This document shows positions 42,484 through 51,475 of a stretch of DNA of 64,000 bases, piece by piece. Made by a program: the position numbers and the translations under genes. The notes under the pieces were generated by a model that saw only the letters and a list, made by a program, of their open reading frames with translations, had not been told where the DNA came from and made no database searches. Within the stretch, counting starts at the first letter, position 1. Each line of letters begins with the position of its first letter. The DNA is from Mesorhizobium sp. J8. GTDB lineage: Bacteria > Pseudomonadota > Alphaproteobacteria > Rhizobiales > Rhizobiaceae. Where the stretch lies: assembly GCF_016591715.1 (NCBI RefSeq), contig NZ_AP024109.1, forward strand, positions 5,828,001 to 5,892,000, read 5' to 3'.

Positions 42484-43800
42484 TTACTGCACGCGGCCGT
42501 ATTTCTTGAAGGTTGCGTTCCAGTCGGCGGCGAGTGCGTCCAGCGTTTCCTTGGCGGTGCCAGGTCCGCCGATCACATAGGGATAGATGCGCTGGTTGAG
42601 CTGCTGCAGCAGTTCGGCATATTCCGGCACCGCCCAGAAATCCTTCACCTTGAACATGGTCTCATAGAACGCCTTGTTGTAGGGCGTAGCGCTCTGGAAC
42701 TCAGGCGATTTCAGCACCGCGGCGCTGCAGGTATAGCCGCCGAGAGCCGCCCACTTCTTCTGGGTCTCGTCCTTGATGAACCATTCCAGGAACTTCATTG
42801 CCTCGTCCTGCTTCTGCGAGTAGGAGACGATCGAGATGCCCTGGCCGCCAAGCGCCGCGAACTGGTCGCCATTGGGGCCTGGAGGATTGGCGAAGAAACC
42901 GGTGTTCTTGGCGTTCGGGTTCGAGGCCTCGTTGATCAGCGAGGGGAAGAAGGCGAAGTAGTTCATGCTCATCGCCGCGAGGTTTTCGGTGATCGCCTGG
43001 TTGTCCTCGACGAAGAACGACTTGGCCCAGCCGGGAGGCGTGAACTTGTAGAGTTCCCGATAGGCATCGAGCGCGGCGACCGCCTTCTCGGAATTGATGT
43101 GGCCGTCGACCTTGTAGGTCGCATAGTCGCCGAGCTCGCCACCATAGGAGAACAGCGCGTTCTCGAAGCCCATCGCCATCGCGTCATAGGAATTGTCGGT
43201 GTAGATGGCGATGCCGTATTTCTTCTGGTCCGGCCGGTAGAAGAATTCGGCGATGTCGCGCAACGCTTTGAAATCCTTCGGCACGTCGAGGTCGTAGCCA
43301 TACTTGGCCTTGAAGGCTTCCTTCTCCTTCGGATCCTCGAACCAGTCCTTGCGATATGACCAGCCGACGGCGTCGCCCTCGAGCGGGATTGCCCAGTACT
43401 TGCCGCTGTTGCCGGGATATTCGGCGTAGTACTTGACCGTCGCCGGCGCCATCACGTCGTTGAGCTTGTGCTTGTTGAAGAAGTCGGTCAGGTCGACATA
43501 ATGACCGCCGGTTGAGCCCGCGCCGAGCCACTGCGAGTCGCCCACCACCAGATCGTAAGCGTCGCCATGGGCGTTGAATTCGGTGAAGGCCTTGGTCTGG
43601 AAATCGGACCACGGCGTGGTCTCGACCGTGATCTTGACGCCGGTTTCCTTCTCATACTCGTTGCCGAGTTCCTGCAGGTAGTTAGCCGGGTCCCACTCCG
43701 CCCAGAAGATGGTGAGCGACTTTTCCTGCGCATGGACGGATGTCCCGCAGGCAAGCGCCAGGCCGACACCAGCAAGCACGCTGGTCACTATCTTGCGCAT
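42484..43800 (-). CDS. Carbohydrate ABC transporter, extracellular solute-binding protein family 1
   Basis: 438 residues with a signal peptide (1-24, ending S-V-H-A-Q) and a family 1 (MalE/UgpB-like) fold: L-T-I-F-W-A-E-W-D-P, Y-E-K-E-T-G-V-K-I-T-V-E, and the hinge-region G-Y-T-C-S segment near the C-terminal third. GGGAGGAAAA precedes the ATG. First gene of the operon, behind a promoter with TGGTATTACCA over its -10 element. It should be the most abundant product because a terminator follows. Confidence 0.92.
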   Translation of the reverse strand: MRKIVTSVLAGVGLALACGTSVHAQEKSLTIFWAEWDPANYLQELGNEYEKETGVKITVETTPWSDFQTKAFTEFNAHGDAYDLVVGDSQWLGAGSTGGHYVDLTDFFNKHKLNDVMAPATVKYYAEYPGNSGKYWAIPLEGDAVGWSYRKDWFEDPKEKEAFKAKYGYDLDVPKDFKALRDIAEFFYRPDQKKYGIAIYTDNSYDAMAMGFENALFSYGGELGDYATYKVDGHINSEKAVAALDAYRELYKFTPPGWAKSFFVEDNQAITENLAAMSMNYFAFFPSLINEASNPNAKNTGFFANPPGPNGDQFAALGGQGISIVSYSQKQDEAMKFLEWFIKDETQKKWAALGGYTCSAAVLKSPEFQSATPYNKAFYETMFKVKDFWAVPEYAELLQQLNQRIYPYVIGGPGTAKETLDALAADWNATFKKYGRVQ

Positions 43801-43963
43801 AGTTTTCCTCCCTTGTGCGCATTCTATCGTGTCATGCGAACCGGCAGCGAAGCCGGCCCTGGTAGTTCCTCCTGCGATGGCACCCTTGCCGGTTCCAGGC
43901 CTCCTCGCCCTGCCGGAAATGGAACGCGGCCATCAATTTTGATCCGCTTTATTTGGCTATATC

Positions 43964-43992
43964 TGGTATTACCAATCTCAGCTTGGCGTCAA
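43964..43992 (-). promoter_or_regulatory. Promoter and operator of the carbohydrate ABC operon
   Basis: Minus-strand TTGACG (43992-43987) and TAATAC (43971-43966), 15 bp apart, with the palindrome TGGTATTACCA (43964-43974) over the -10. The layout copies that at 28957-28986, including the GTCAAGCGCTT stretch. The remaining 43801-44153 gap has no gene. Confidence 0.6.
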
Positions 43993-44135
43993 GCGCTTTC
44001 TTCAGCGACCGAAAGCAGTCGAAAGCGCCAATCCTTACGATATCTGGCTGTTTTCCCTTGTTTTTCCTACTCTGCGATACGCAAGACCATTGTCATGAGC
44101 TGCTTGCCACAATTAACATTCGCACCCGGCCCCGC

Positions 44136-44154
44136 AATCTGGTCGAACCAGATT
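44136..44154. promoter_or_regulatory. 19-bp palindrome with TGGTCGAACCA core
   Basis: Perfect AATCTGGT-CGA-ACCAGATT. It ends at the last base of the TetR gene, 176 bp upstream of the TGGTATTACCA site. It is the longest of the shared operators and could serve as a distal site for looping. Confidence 0.6.
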
Positions 44155-44849
44155 TAAATGGCCGGCGCCTTTGGCGTCGCCGACATTCCTGCCGATTTTG
44201 CTTCTGATTCCGCCATCGCAGAGCGCACCAGCGCCCCCGCGGCCCATTGCGCGACCGCCATCATTTCGGCGCTGTTCAACCCCCAGATATCCTTCAGCAC
44301 CGTGACCACCTCGACGCCGAACACCAGCGACAGCGCCTGCGCCAGGCGCCTGAACTGGCGTGGTTTCAGGCGGCCCTTGAGCGGCGCAATCGCATCCTTC
44401 AGCAGGTCGACGCGATGGCCGCGCGTGAAGGCGGGCTCGGATCCGAGCGTGCCGGCCTGGCGCCGCGCCCATTGGTCGAGGGACAGCTTCAGCGCCGCCT
44501 TGAATGTCGCCTCGAAGGCCTCGATGCGCGGCATCGCGGTGGCGAACAGATCCGCCACGCGCCGTTCGGCATCGTCGGAGGCCGACTTCCAAGTGAGGAT
44601 CGGGCCGAGCCCTTCATCGACCACGGCCTGCACCAGCGCCGCCTGGCTCGGGAAATACCGATAGGCGGTGGCGCGCGACACCTCCGCCGCCTCCGCGACC
44701 TCGCTGACCGAGGGTGTCATGCCGGACTGCATCAGCCGCGTCGCCGTTTCCAGCATCAACCGCCTGGTGCGGGCGCGCGCGCCCTTCTCGACGCCAGGCG
44801 CCTGGGCGGCCTCATCCTTGGCGACGGCTTGTTGACGTGAGACATCCAT
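44154..44849 (-). CDS. TetR-family transcriptional regulator
   Basis: 231 residues. The N-terminal HTH reads [28 protein letters not shown] at about 45-72, preceded by a 30-residue hydrophilic extension. The rest is a helical ligand-binding domain. The frame stays open far upstream, but that part is antisense to the UPF0261 gene; ATG 44849 is the plausible start. Divergent from the UPF0261 operon and upstream of the carbohydrate ABC operon on the same strand, so it may regulate either or both. Confidence 0.85.
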   Translation of the reverse strand: MDVSRQQAVAKDEAAQAPGVEKGARARTRRLMLETATRLMQSGMTPSVSEVAEAAEVSRATAYRYFPSQAALVQAVVDEGLGPILTWKSASDDAERRVADLFATAMPRIEAFEATFKAALKLSLDQWARRQAGTLGSEPAFTRGHRVDLLKDAIAPLKGRLKPRQFRRLAQALSLVFGVEVVTVLKDIWGLNSAEMMAVAQWAAGALVRSAMAESEAKSAGMSATPKAPAI

Positions 44850-45002
44850 ATCAATACGATACGCGCGTCTCAAAAATTTGCAATGGCGCAATGCCGGGCA
44901 ATGATAGGTCCCCACTGGCGACGAGCCTTCGCCGAGGAGCTCAAAGGTGGGCAAGAAAGGCAGGCGGCAAAGCCGACCATGCCCGACGACGGGGAACCGC
45001 GC

Positions 45003-46199
45003 ATGAAGCGCATCTATGTGGTCGGCACCGCCGACACCAAAGGTGAGGAGCTTGCCTTCCTGGCCGATGCCGTCACTGCTGCCGGCGGCGCGGTCGTGCG
45101 TGTCGATATCGGCACGCGCGGCGCGACCGTCCCGGTGGATATCCCGGCCAGCGAAGTCGCCGCGCATCATCCCGAGGGAGCCGGAGCGGTGCTCGGGACC
45201 AATGACCGCGGCGCCGCCGTTGCCGGCATGGCCGCCGCATTCGCCGGTTTCATTCGCTCGCGCGACGACGTCGCCGGCGTGATTGGCATCGGCGGCGGGG
45301 GAGGCACCTCGATCGTCACCGCCGGCATGCGCGCGCTGCCGCTCGGCCTGCCGAAGCTCATGGTCTCGACGCTGGCCTCCGGCGATACCGCGCCATACGT
45401 CGACGTCTCCGACATCATCATGATGCCGTCGGTGACCGACATGGCGGGACTGAACAGGCTCTCCCGCACGGTGCTGCACAATGCCGCCCAGGCGATCGCC
45501 GGCATGGCGGCGAAGCCGGCTCCGGCCGCCGCCGGCAAGCCGGCGCTGGGGCTCACCATGTTCGGCGTCACCACGCCTTGCGTGACCGCGATCGTCGAGC
45601 GCTTGCGCGCCGATTATGACTGCACGGTCTTCCACGCCACCGGCACAGGCGGCCGCTCGATGGAGAAGCTCGCCGACAGCGGCCTGCTTGCCGGCGTCCT
45701 TGACATCACCACGACCGAGGTCTGCGATCTCCTGCTCGGCGGCGTGCTGCCGGCAACCGACGATCGCTTCGGCGCCATCGCCCGTACGAAATTGCCCTAT
45801 GTCGGCTCGGTTGGCGCGCTCGACATGGTGAATTTCTGGGCGCCGCCGACCGTTCCCGAAAAATATCGTGGGCGGCTGTTCTACGAGCACAACCCAAACG
45901 TCACCTTGATGCGCACCACGGCCGACGAATGCCGCCGGATCGGCGAATGGATCGGCGGCCGCCTCGCGCGATGCGACGGTCCTGTCCGCTTCCTGATCCC
46001 GGAAAAGGGCGTCTCGGCGCTGGATATCGAAGGCGGCGCCTTCTTCGACGCGGAGGCAGATCAAGCGCTGTTCGACGCGATCGAGCGGACGATCGTGCCG
46101 ACGAAAGACCGCACCGTCAGGCGCCTACCGCTGCACATCAACGATCCCGCCTTCGCCAAGGCCGCGGCCGAGGCTTTTCTCGACATCGCCAACAAGTGA
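45003..46199 (+). CDS. UPF0261 (Tm-1-like ATP-binding domain) protein
   Basis: 398 residues from ATG 45003 (an upstream ATG at 44979 is possible). UPF0261 hallmarks are [44 protein letters not shown] and [10 protein letters not shown] near the end. In tomato Tm-1 the equivalent N-terminal domain binds ATP and blocks tobamovirus replication; the bacterial function is unknown. It is followed 11 bp later by the TIM-barrel gene that matches the C-terminal half of Tm-1. Confidence 0.88.
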   Translation: MKRIYVVGTADTKGEELAFLADAVTAAGGAVVRVDIGTRGATVPVDIPASEVAAHHPEGAGAVLGTNDRGAAVAGMAAAFAGFIRSRDDVAGVIGIGGGGGTSIVTAGMRALPLGLPKLMVSTLASGDTAPYVDVSDIIMMPSVTDMAGLNRLSRTVLHNAAQAIAGMAAKPAPAAAGKPALGLTMFGVTTPCVTAIVERLRADYDCTVFHATGTGGRSMEKLADSGLLAGVLDITTTEVCDLLLGGVLPATDDRFGAIARTKLPYVGSVGALDMVNFWAPPTVPEKYRGRLFYEHNPNVTLMRTTADECRRIGEWIGGRLARCDGPVRFLIPEKGVSALDIEGGAFFDAEADQALFDAIERTIVPTKDRTVRRLPLHINDPAFAKAAAEAFLDIANK

Positions 46200-46210
46200 G
46201 ACAGACAAGC

Positions 46211-47050
46211 ATGGCTGCCATCCCACGCAAAACGATCCTGGAAAAATTCCGCAAGATGATCGCCGACGGCGTGCCGATCGTCGGCGGCGGCGCCGGCACC
46301 GGCCTGTCGGCCAAGGCCGAGGAAGCCGGCGGCATCGACCTGATCATCATTTACAATTCCGGCCGCTACCGCATGGCCGGGCGCGGCTCGGCCGCCGGCC
46401 TGCTCGCCTATGGCAACGCCAACGAGATCGTCAAGGAAATGGCCTATGAGGTGCTTCCGGTGGTGAAGAAGACGCCGGTGCTGGCCGGCGTCAACGGCAC
46501 CGACCCCTTCGTCATCATGCCGCTGCTGCTTTCCGAGCTGAAGACGATGGGCTTTTCCGGCGTGCAGAATTTTCCGACCATCGGCCTGTTCGACGGCACC
46601 ATGCGCCAGAGTTTCGAGGAGACCGGCATGGGTTTCGGGCTCGAGGTCGACATGATCGCCGAGGCGCACAAGCTCGACCTACTCACCACGCCCTATGTCT
46701 TCAACCCGGACGAGGCGCGCGCCATGACGAAAGCCGGAGCCGATATCGTCGTTGCCCATATGGGCGTGACCACAGGCGGCTCGATCGGCGCCACCTCGGC
46801 AAAGACGCTCGACGCCTGTGTGGTGGAGATCGACGCCATAGCCGATGCCGCGCGCTCGGTGCGCAAGGACGTGATCCTGCTTTGCCATGGCGGGCCGATC
46901 TCGATGCCTGACGACGCCCGCTATATCCTCGAGCGCTGCGAGGGACTGCACGGCTTCTATGGCGCGAGCTCGATGGAGCGTCTGCCGGCCGAAGCGGCAA
47001 TCGCCAGGCAGACGGCGGATTTCAAGACGATCGCGAAAAGGAAGGGATGA
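46211..47050 (+). CDS. Phosphoenolpyruvate hydrolase-like TIM-barrel protein
   Basis: 279 residues of the PEP_hydrolase/TIM-barrel family: [16 protein letters not shown] near the N-terminus, [23 protein letters not shown] and the C-terminal H-G-G-P-I-S... [11 protein letters not shown]. It corresponds to the C-terminal half of plant Tm-1. The shared operon with UPF0261 implies the two act together, possibly on a phosphorylated or enol-type acid, but no substrate is established. Confidence 0.85.
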   Translation: MAAIPRKTILEKFRKMIADGVPIVGGGAGTGLSAKAEEAGGIDLIIIYNSGRYRMAGRGSAAGLLAYGNANEIVKEMAYEVLPVVKKTPVLAGVNGTDPFVIMPLLLSELKTMGFSGVQNFPTIGLFDGTMRQSFEETGMGFGLEVDMIAEAHKLDLLTTPYVFNPDEARAMTKAGADIVVAHMGVTTGGSIGATSAKTLDACVVEIDAIADAARSVRKDVILLCHGGPISMPDDARYILERCEGLHGFYGASSMERLPAEAAIARQTADFKTIAKRKG

Positions 47051-47054
47051 TTCA

Positions 47055-47486
47055 ATGGCCGACAGGAGCAAGGTGTTCGTCTACCCGAAGGATGTCAGCG
47101 CCTTCGGCTTCGACTGGGGCAGACTGTCGTTGACCGTCGCGCCGGAAGTGAACGGCGCCGCGCGCTTTTCCGGCGGCGTCGTCGACCTGCCGCCCGGCAG
47201 GGGCCACACCCGCCACAACCATCCTGGCGCCGAGGAGATCATCTTCGTCATCTCGGGCCATGGCGAGCAGATGGTCGAGGACGAGAAGGGCAATCCGGTG
47301 GTGGCGAAGGTCGGTCCCGGCTGCACCATCTATGTGCCGGAAAGCCGCTTTCACTCGACGCTCAACACCGGCGACCAGCCGATGCAGCTTTTCGTCGTCT
47401 ACTCGCCCGCCGGCCCGGAACTGGCGCTGCGCGCCCTGCCGGATTTCAGGCTGCTGCCGCCGGGCGGAGAAAGTTCAACATCGTAG
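47055..47486 (+). CDS. Cupin-domain protein
   Basis: 143 residues. A single cupin barrel has motif 1 as H-T-R-H-N-H-P-G-A-E-E-I-I-F-V-I-S-G and motif 2 as P-E-S-R-F-H-S-T-L-N-T-G, giving the His/His/Glu/His metal set. It begins four bases after the TIM-barrel stop, so it is the third gene of the UPF0261 operon. No signal peptide. Such cupins may be isomerases, epimerases or sensors; none can be chosen here. Confidence 0.85.
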   Translation: MADRSKVFVYPKDVSAFGFDWGRLSLTVAPEVNGAARFSGGVVDLPPGRGHTRHNHPGAEEIIFVISGHGEQMVEDEKGNPVVAKVGPGCTIYVPESRFHSTLNTGDQPMQLFVVYSPAGPELALRALPDFRLLPPGGESSTS

Positions 47487-47562
47487 AAATCTGCAAATCA
47501 GCGCCTCCGAATAACCGAATTTTGAAACGATTCCACCGGTTATCGCCGACCAGGAAGGGGGT

Positions 47563-48081
47563 ATGCTCTTGCGCCGGTACTTGATGATAATTCCGGCCGT
47601 AGCTGCGCTATCAATCTGGATTGCCTGGGAACACTACCAGAGGGTTTTCTACGAGAGTGCCTTACCCGAACCAATCCAGGTTAATGGCATAGTCACCAGA
47701 GGAAGTGACGCGACGATACTTTCCCGCGAAGCATGCGGCGGAGTGATCTTTAGCCTGACAGATGAAACAGTCTCGGCGATAAAGCAGCGAGGTCTGTCCT
47801 TCTTTCTGAGCGCCCGCCAGGGTCGGGGCTACTTGGAAGATACGCGAGAAGCGTATTATCACAGTTACGCGGAATGGCAGGAAACGCCCATTCCCGAAGG
47901 CTGGGTCGGCGGCGAAGGTATTTTCTCGCTATCTCTGACCTGCATGAACAATTCGAACGCCATGGATAAAGCCATCTGGGAGGCGATGAAACGTCCGGGA
48001 ACCTATTTCACGAGAGCGCGAGAATCCGAACTCGTGGTCATACCAAGCCTAAAAATAGCAGTGCTGGCCTATTTCGGTTAG
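47563..48081 (+). CDS. Hypothetical membrane-anchored protein, AT-richer than its surroundings
   Basis: 172 residues with one N-terminal hydrophobic helix (about 5-23, Y-L-M-I-I-P-A-V-A-A-L-S-I-W-I-A-W) and an outside domain with two cysteines (E-A-C-G-G, L-T-C-M-N). A Shine-Dalgarno-like GAAGGGGG precedes the ATG. Codon use is visibly less GC-rich (near 50 percent against roughly 65 for neighbours), suggesting recent acquisition. I recognise no family. It overlaps the M24 peptidase gene tail to tail by four bases. Confidence 0.6.
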   Translation: MLLRRYLMIIPAVAALSIWIAWEHYQRVFYESALPEPIQVNGIVTRGSDATILSREACGGVIFSLTDETVSAIKQRGLSFFLSARQGRGYLEDTREAYYHSYAEWQETPIPEGWVGGEGIFSLSLTCMNNSNAMDKAIWEAMKRPGTYFTRARESELVVIPSLKIAVLAYFG

Positions 48082-49268
48082 ACCGTCCCGCCCCTGTTCC
48101 ACCCGCGCCCGCGGTCGCCGAACATCACGTAGCCGCTCTCCGTCACCGCGACCGTGTCCTCCAGCTTGATGAAGCCGCGCGTCGGGTGGAGCATGGTCGT
48201 CTCGACGGACAGCACCATGTTCTTTTCCAGCGGCTTGGCGGCATAGGTGCCTTCATAGGCGACCGGATGGTTGGTCATCAGGAACGGCGCCTCATGCGTG
48301 ATCAACCCCATGCCGTGGGCGAAGAAATCCGTGTAGGCCGCAACTTTCGAGGCTTTCAGCACGCTTTCCGCATGCGAAATCATGTCGCCGCCCAGCGTGC
48401 CCGCCTTGACCTTGGAAAAGGCCGCCTGCTGCACGGCCTCGACTTCGGCCAGCAGATCCTCCAGCTCGGCATCCGGCTCGCCGAGCACGCCCATGCGGCA
48501 AAGGTCGCCGATATAGCCGTGACAATTGCCGCCGGAATCGATCGACAGCACCTCGCCCTTCTTCCACGCCTGGCTTGACGCCGCACGGTTGTGGCTGGAG
48601 CCCAGCGTCAGCAGGCAATATTCGAAATGCGCGCCGCGATTGGTCTCCTCGCGCCTTAGCCGCTCGATGATGTCGGTCTTTGTTGTTCCTTCGCGCGCCC
48701 AGGCGATCGTCGCCAGCATCGAGTCGGTGATCAGCTCGGAGGCGATGCGCAGCTGTTCCAGCTCCGCCTCGGTCTTGATGGCGCGCATGCTCTCAAGCAT
48801 GCCGGTCGCATCGATCAGCTTGGCATCCGGCAACGCCTTTCGGACCAGCGCATAGGCGTCGGACGGCAGGAAGCCCGGCTCGATGCCGATGCGCGCCGCC
48901 GACTTGCCGATCTGCTTGAGATGCTCCACCGCCAGATTGGCGGCATCGAGCGTGCCCCAGCATGCGGCGTGCAGGGTCGGCGTCCAGAACGGATGGTTCT
49001 GGTGCTCGCCGCCTTCCATCTTGTTGCCGATATAGGCCGCATGCTCGGGCCCGCCCTTCTCGTAAAGGACGATCGGCAGATAGCGGCTGTGGCCGATCGC
49101 ATCCATCGCCGCGAAGAAGATGAACTTGTAGCCGCCAAGCAGATATTGCGTGTTGTGCTTGGAGGTGGCGAAGAGCACGTCAATGCCGGCCTCTTCCATC
49201 AGCCGGTCCACGCGCGCCTGGTCGAATGGAACGCTGCTGACCTCGGTCTTGCCCGGAGCGATGTTCAT
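48078..49268 (-). CDS. M24-family metallopeptidase (Xaa-Pro peptidase-like)
   Basis: 396 residues. N-terminal creatinase-like domain, then a pita-bread domain with the five metal ligands: Asp and Asp in S-I-D-S-G-G-N-C-H-G-Y-I-G-D (11 apart), His in F-A-H-G-M-G-L-I-T-H-E, Glu in S-V-E-T-T and Glu in L-E-D-T-V. These enzymes cleave Xaa-Pro peptides or, in some branches, creatine-like amides or DMSP. GGGAGAGG selects ATG 49268 over longer frames. It is divergent from the dipeptide ABC operon, which suggests use of imported peptides or peptide-like compounds. Confidence 0.88.
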   Translation of the reverse strand: MNIAPGKTEVSSVPFDQARVDRLMEEAGIDVLFATSKHNTQYLLGGYKFIFFAAMDAIGHSRYLPIVLYEKGGPEHAAYIGNKMEGGEHQNHPFWTPTLHAACWGTLDAANLAVEHLKQIGKSAARIGIEPGFLPSDAYALVRKALPDAKLIDATGMLESMRAIKTEAELEQLRIASELITDSMLATIAWAREGTTKTDIIERLRREETNRGAHFEYCLLTLGSSHNRAASSQAWKKGEVLSIDSGGNCHGYIGDLCRMGVLGEPDAELEDLLAEVEAVQQAAFSKVKAGTLGGDMISHAESVLKASKVAAYTDFFAHGMGLITHEAPFLMTNHPVAYEGTYAAKPLEKNMVLSVETTMLHPTRGFIKLEDTVAVTESGYVMFGDRGRGWNRGGTV

Positions 49269-49355
49269 CTGCCTCTCCCTGATTTTCATCGGCTGCAAGG
49301 GCGCCGAATTGTCATGAATTATGGCTGTCGGCCAAATCTGCATCATTTTGGCCAC

Positions 49356-49446
49356 TCTGGTCCAGCCAGAATTGATCACTTTCGCGCCAAAAGGCGGTTT
49401 CGATTCGAGGTTCAATCCCGCTCCTCACCATCTGGTCCTACCAGAT
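49356..49446. promoter_or_regulatory. Two operator-like palindromes between peptidase and dipeptide ABC genes
   Basis: ATCTGGTCCTACCAGAT (49430-49446) is perfect around CCT. TCTGGTCCAGCCAGA (49356-49370) has one mismatch from the TGGTnnnACCA core. They are 75 bp apart in the 335-bp gap 49269-49603, which otherwise shows no gene. Confidence 0.6.
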
Positions 49447-49603
49447 CATGAGATCGGAACTCCTTTTAGCTGGGTGGTCCAGCGGACGGAAATTTCAAAG
49501 CCAAGCCATGATGCGCCAAATCCGTCTCTGGCGAAACCTTTGCCAAGGGCCATAATCGCCCGATTGCCGCGCCCCCGACGGCGCGAAGAGGGGAGTTTGA
49601 GCG

Positions 49604-51214
49604 ATGTCCGAATTGACGATTTCACGCCGCGGCCTGCTGGCCGGCTCGGCGCTGCTGCTGGCCTCGACCGCGCTGCCGGCCATCGGCCTCGCGCAGACGC
49701 CGAAGAAGGGCGGCCGCCTCGTGCTGGCCGCCGATTCCGAACCGCGCAACCTCAACCCGGCCATCGTCGCCTCCAACGGCGTCTTCTTCATTTCCAGCAA
49801 GATCGTCGAGACGCTGGCCGAAGCCTCCTTCGACGGCAAGGACGGGCTTCAGCCGCGGCTCGCGCTTTCCTGGGAGGGTACCGCCGACGGCCTGTCGGTG
49901 ACCTTCAAATTGCGCGACGGCGTCAAATGGCATGACGGCAAGCCCTTCACCTCCGCCGATGTCGCCTTCTCGGCGCTGCGGATCTGGAAGCCGCTGCAGA
50001 ATCTCGGCCGCACCGTGTTCAAGGACCTGGAGGCCGTCGACACGCCGGACGAGCTGACCGCAATCTTCAAATTCGCCAAGCCGACGCCGTTCCAGCTGAT
50101 CCGCAACGCGCTGCCGGCGCTGTCGAGCGTCGTGCCGAAACACATCTATGAGGTGGGCAAGATCGAGGACAATCCGGCCAACAACGCGCCGGTCGGCACC
50201 GGCCCGTTCAAATTCGCCGAATACAAGGCCGGCCAATATTACCGGCTGACCCGTAACGACGCCTATTGGGGCAAGGACGAGCCTTATCTCGACGAAATCG
50301 TCTACCAGGTGCTGCCCGATCGCACGTCTGCGGCTGCCGCGCTCGAGGCGGAAGAAATTCAGCTCGCCGCCTTCTCCGCCGTGCCGCTCGCCGATCTCGA
50401 CCGCATCTCCAAGGTGCCCGGCCTGAAGGTCATCACCAAGGGCTATGAGGGGTTGACCTACCAGCTCGTCGTCGAGATCAACCACCGCCGCAAGGAACTG
50501 GCCGATCTGAAAGTGCGGCAGGCGATCGCGCATGCCATCGACAAGGACTTCGTCGTCAAGACGATTTTTCTCGGCTACGCCGCGACCGCGACGGGCCCGG
50601 TGCCGAAAAACGACCCGCAATTCTACACCGCCGACGTGCCGACCTATCCCTTCGACCTCGCCAAGGCCAATGCGCTTCTCGACGAAGCCGGCTACAAGCG
50701 AGCCGATGACGGCAAGCGCTTTGCGCTGAAGCTGCTGCCGGCGCCCTATTTCAACGAGACCAAGCAGTTCGGCGACTACCTGCGCCAGGCGCTCGCGGTC
50801 ATCGGCATCGAGGCCGAGATCGTCAACAACGATGCGGCCGCGCATATGAAGGCGGTCTACACCGACCATGCCTTCGACCTCGCCGTCGGCCCGCCGGTGT
50901 TCCGCGGCGATCCGGCGATCTCGACCACCATCCTGGTGCAGAGCGGCATTCCCGACGGCGTGCCTTTCTCCAACCAGGGCGGCTACAAGAACGCCGAGCT
51001 CGACGCGCTGATCGCGAAGGCATCGGAGACGCTCGACACGTCCGCCCGCACCGATCTCTACAAGGAGTTCCAGAAGAAGGTCGCGGCCGACCTGCCGCTG
51101 ATCAACGTCGCCGAATGGAGTTTTATCAGCGTCGCCCGCGACACCGTGGGCAACATCGCCAACAACCCGCGCTGGGCGGTGTCGAACTGGGCGGACACTT
51201 ATTTGGCGGGTTGA
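49604..51214 (+). CDS. Dipeptide-type ABC transporter, substrate-binding protein (family 5)
   Basis: 536 residues. The signal peptide has a Tat-like S-R-R-G-L-L-A-G-S motif (residues 7-15), so export may be folded. Family 5 features follow: P-R-N-L-N-P near the mature start, L-R-D-G-V-K-W-H-D-G-K-P-F-T-S-A-D-V, and G-T-G-P-F-K-F. It should deliver peptides, opines or similar to the DppBCDF-type genes that follow. The ATG has GGGGAGTTT upstream. A long palindrome separates it from the permease genes. Confidence 0.92.
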   Translation: MSELTISRRGLLAGSALLLASTALPAIGLAQTPKKGGRLVLAADSEPRNLNPAIVASNGVFFISSKIVETLAEASFDGKDGLQPRLALSWEGTADGLSVTFKLRDGVKWHDGKPFTSADVAFSALRIWKPLQNLGRTVFKDLEAVDTPDELTAIFKFAKPTPFQLIRNALPALSSVVPKHIYEVGKIEDNPANNAPVGTGPFKFAEYKAGQYYRLTRNDAYWGKDEPYLDEIVYQVLPDRTSAAAALEAEEIQLAAFSAVPLADLDRISKVPGLKVITKGYEGLTYQLVVEINHRRKELADLKVRQAIAHAIDKDFVVKTIFLGYAATATGPVPKNDPQFYTADVPTYPFDLAKANALLDEAGYKRADDGKRFALKLLPAPYFNETKQFGDYLRQALAVIGIEAEIVNNDAAAHMKAVYTDHAFDLAVGPPVFRGDPAISTTILVQSGIPDGVPFSNQGGYKNAELDALIAKASETLDTSARTDLYKEFQKKVAADLPLINVAEWSFISVARDTVGNIANNPRWAVSNWADTYLAG

Positions 51215-51273
51215 TCCTGCCCTTGCGGTTCGACAGTAGGGGTGCTCAGCTTCGGAGAATGACAGTTCCTTCG

Positions 51274-51430
51274 CGTCCCCCTCTGTCCTGCCGGACATCT
51301 CCCCCTCTTGGGGGGAGATTAGCAGTTCTTGCGCCTCGCTCATTCCTGCGGCGTCGGAAATTGGCGAAAGTCGATGTGACGGCTGATCTCCCCCTAGAGG
51401 GGGAGATGTTCGGCAGGACAGAGGGGGGCG
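51274..51430. repeat. Long intergenic palindrome, second copy of the CCCCCTCTG family
   Basis: Left arm (51274-51322) CCCCCTCTGTCCTGCCGG... and right arm (51384-51430) ...GGCAGGACAGAGGGGG are inverted copies around a 60-bp centre. It occupies the 261-bp gap between binding protein and permease genes of one operon, so RNA made across it can fold into a very large hairpin. Confidence 0.8.
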
Positions 51431-51475
51431 CCGTAGAGCGCGGCCGCCAAGGGTTGCGAGCAGCGTCTTTTCTCC

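Noticed and set aside
44850..46064. Extension of the TetR frame far upstream, giving 636 codons
   Set aside because: This part is antisense to the UPF0261 gene and of low-complexity composition. The TetR HTH begins normally after ATG 44849.
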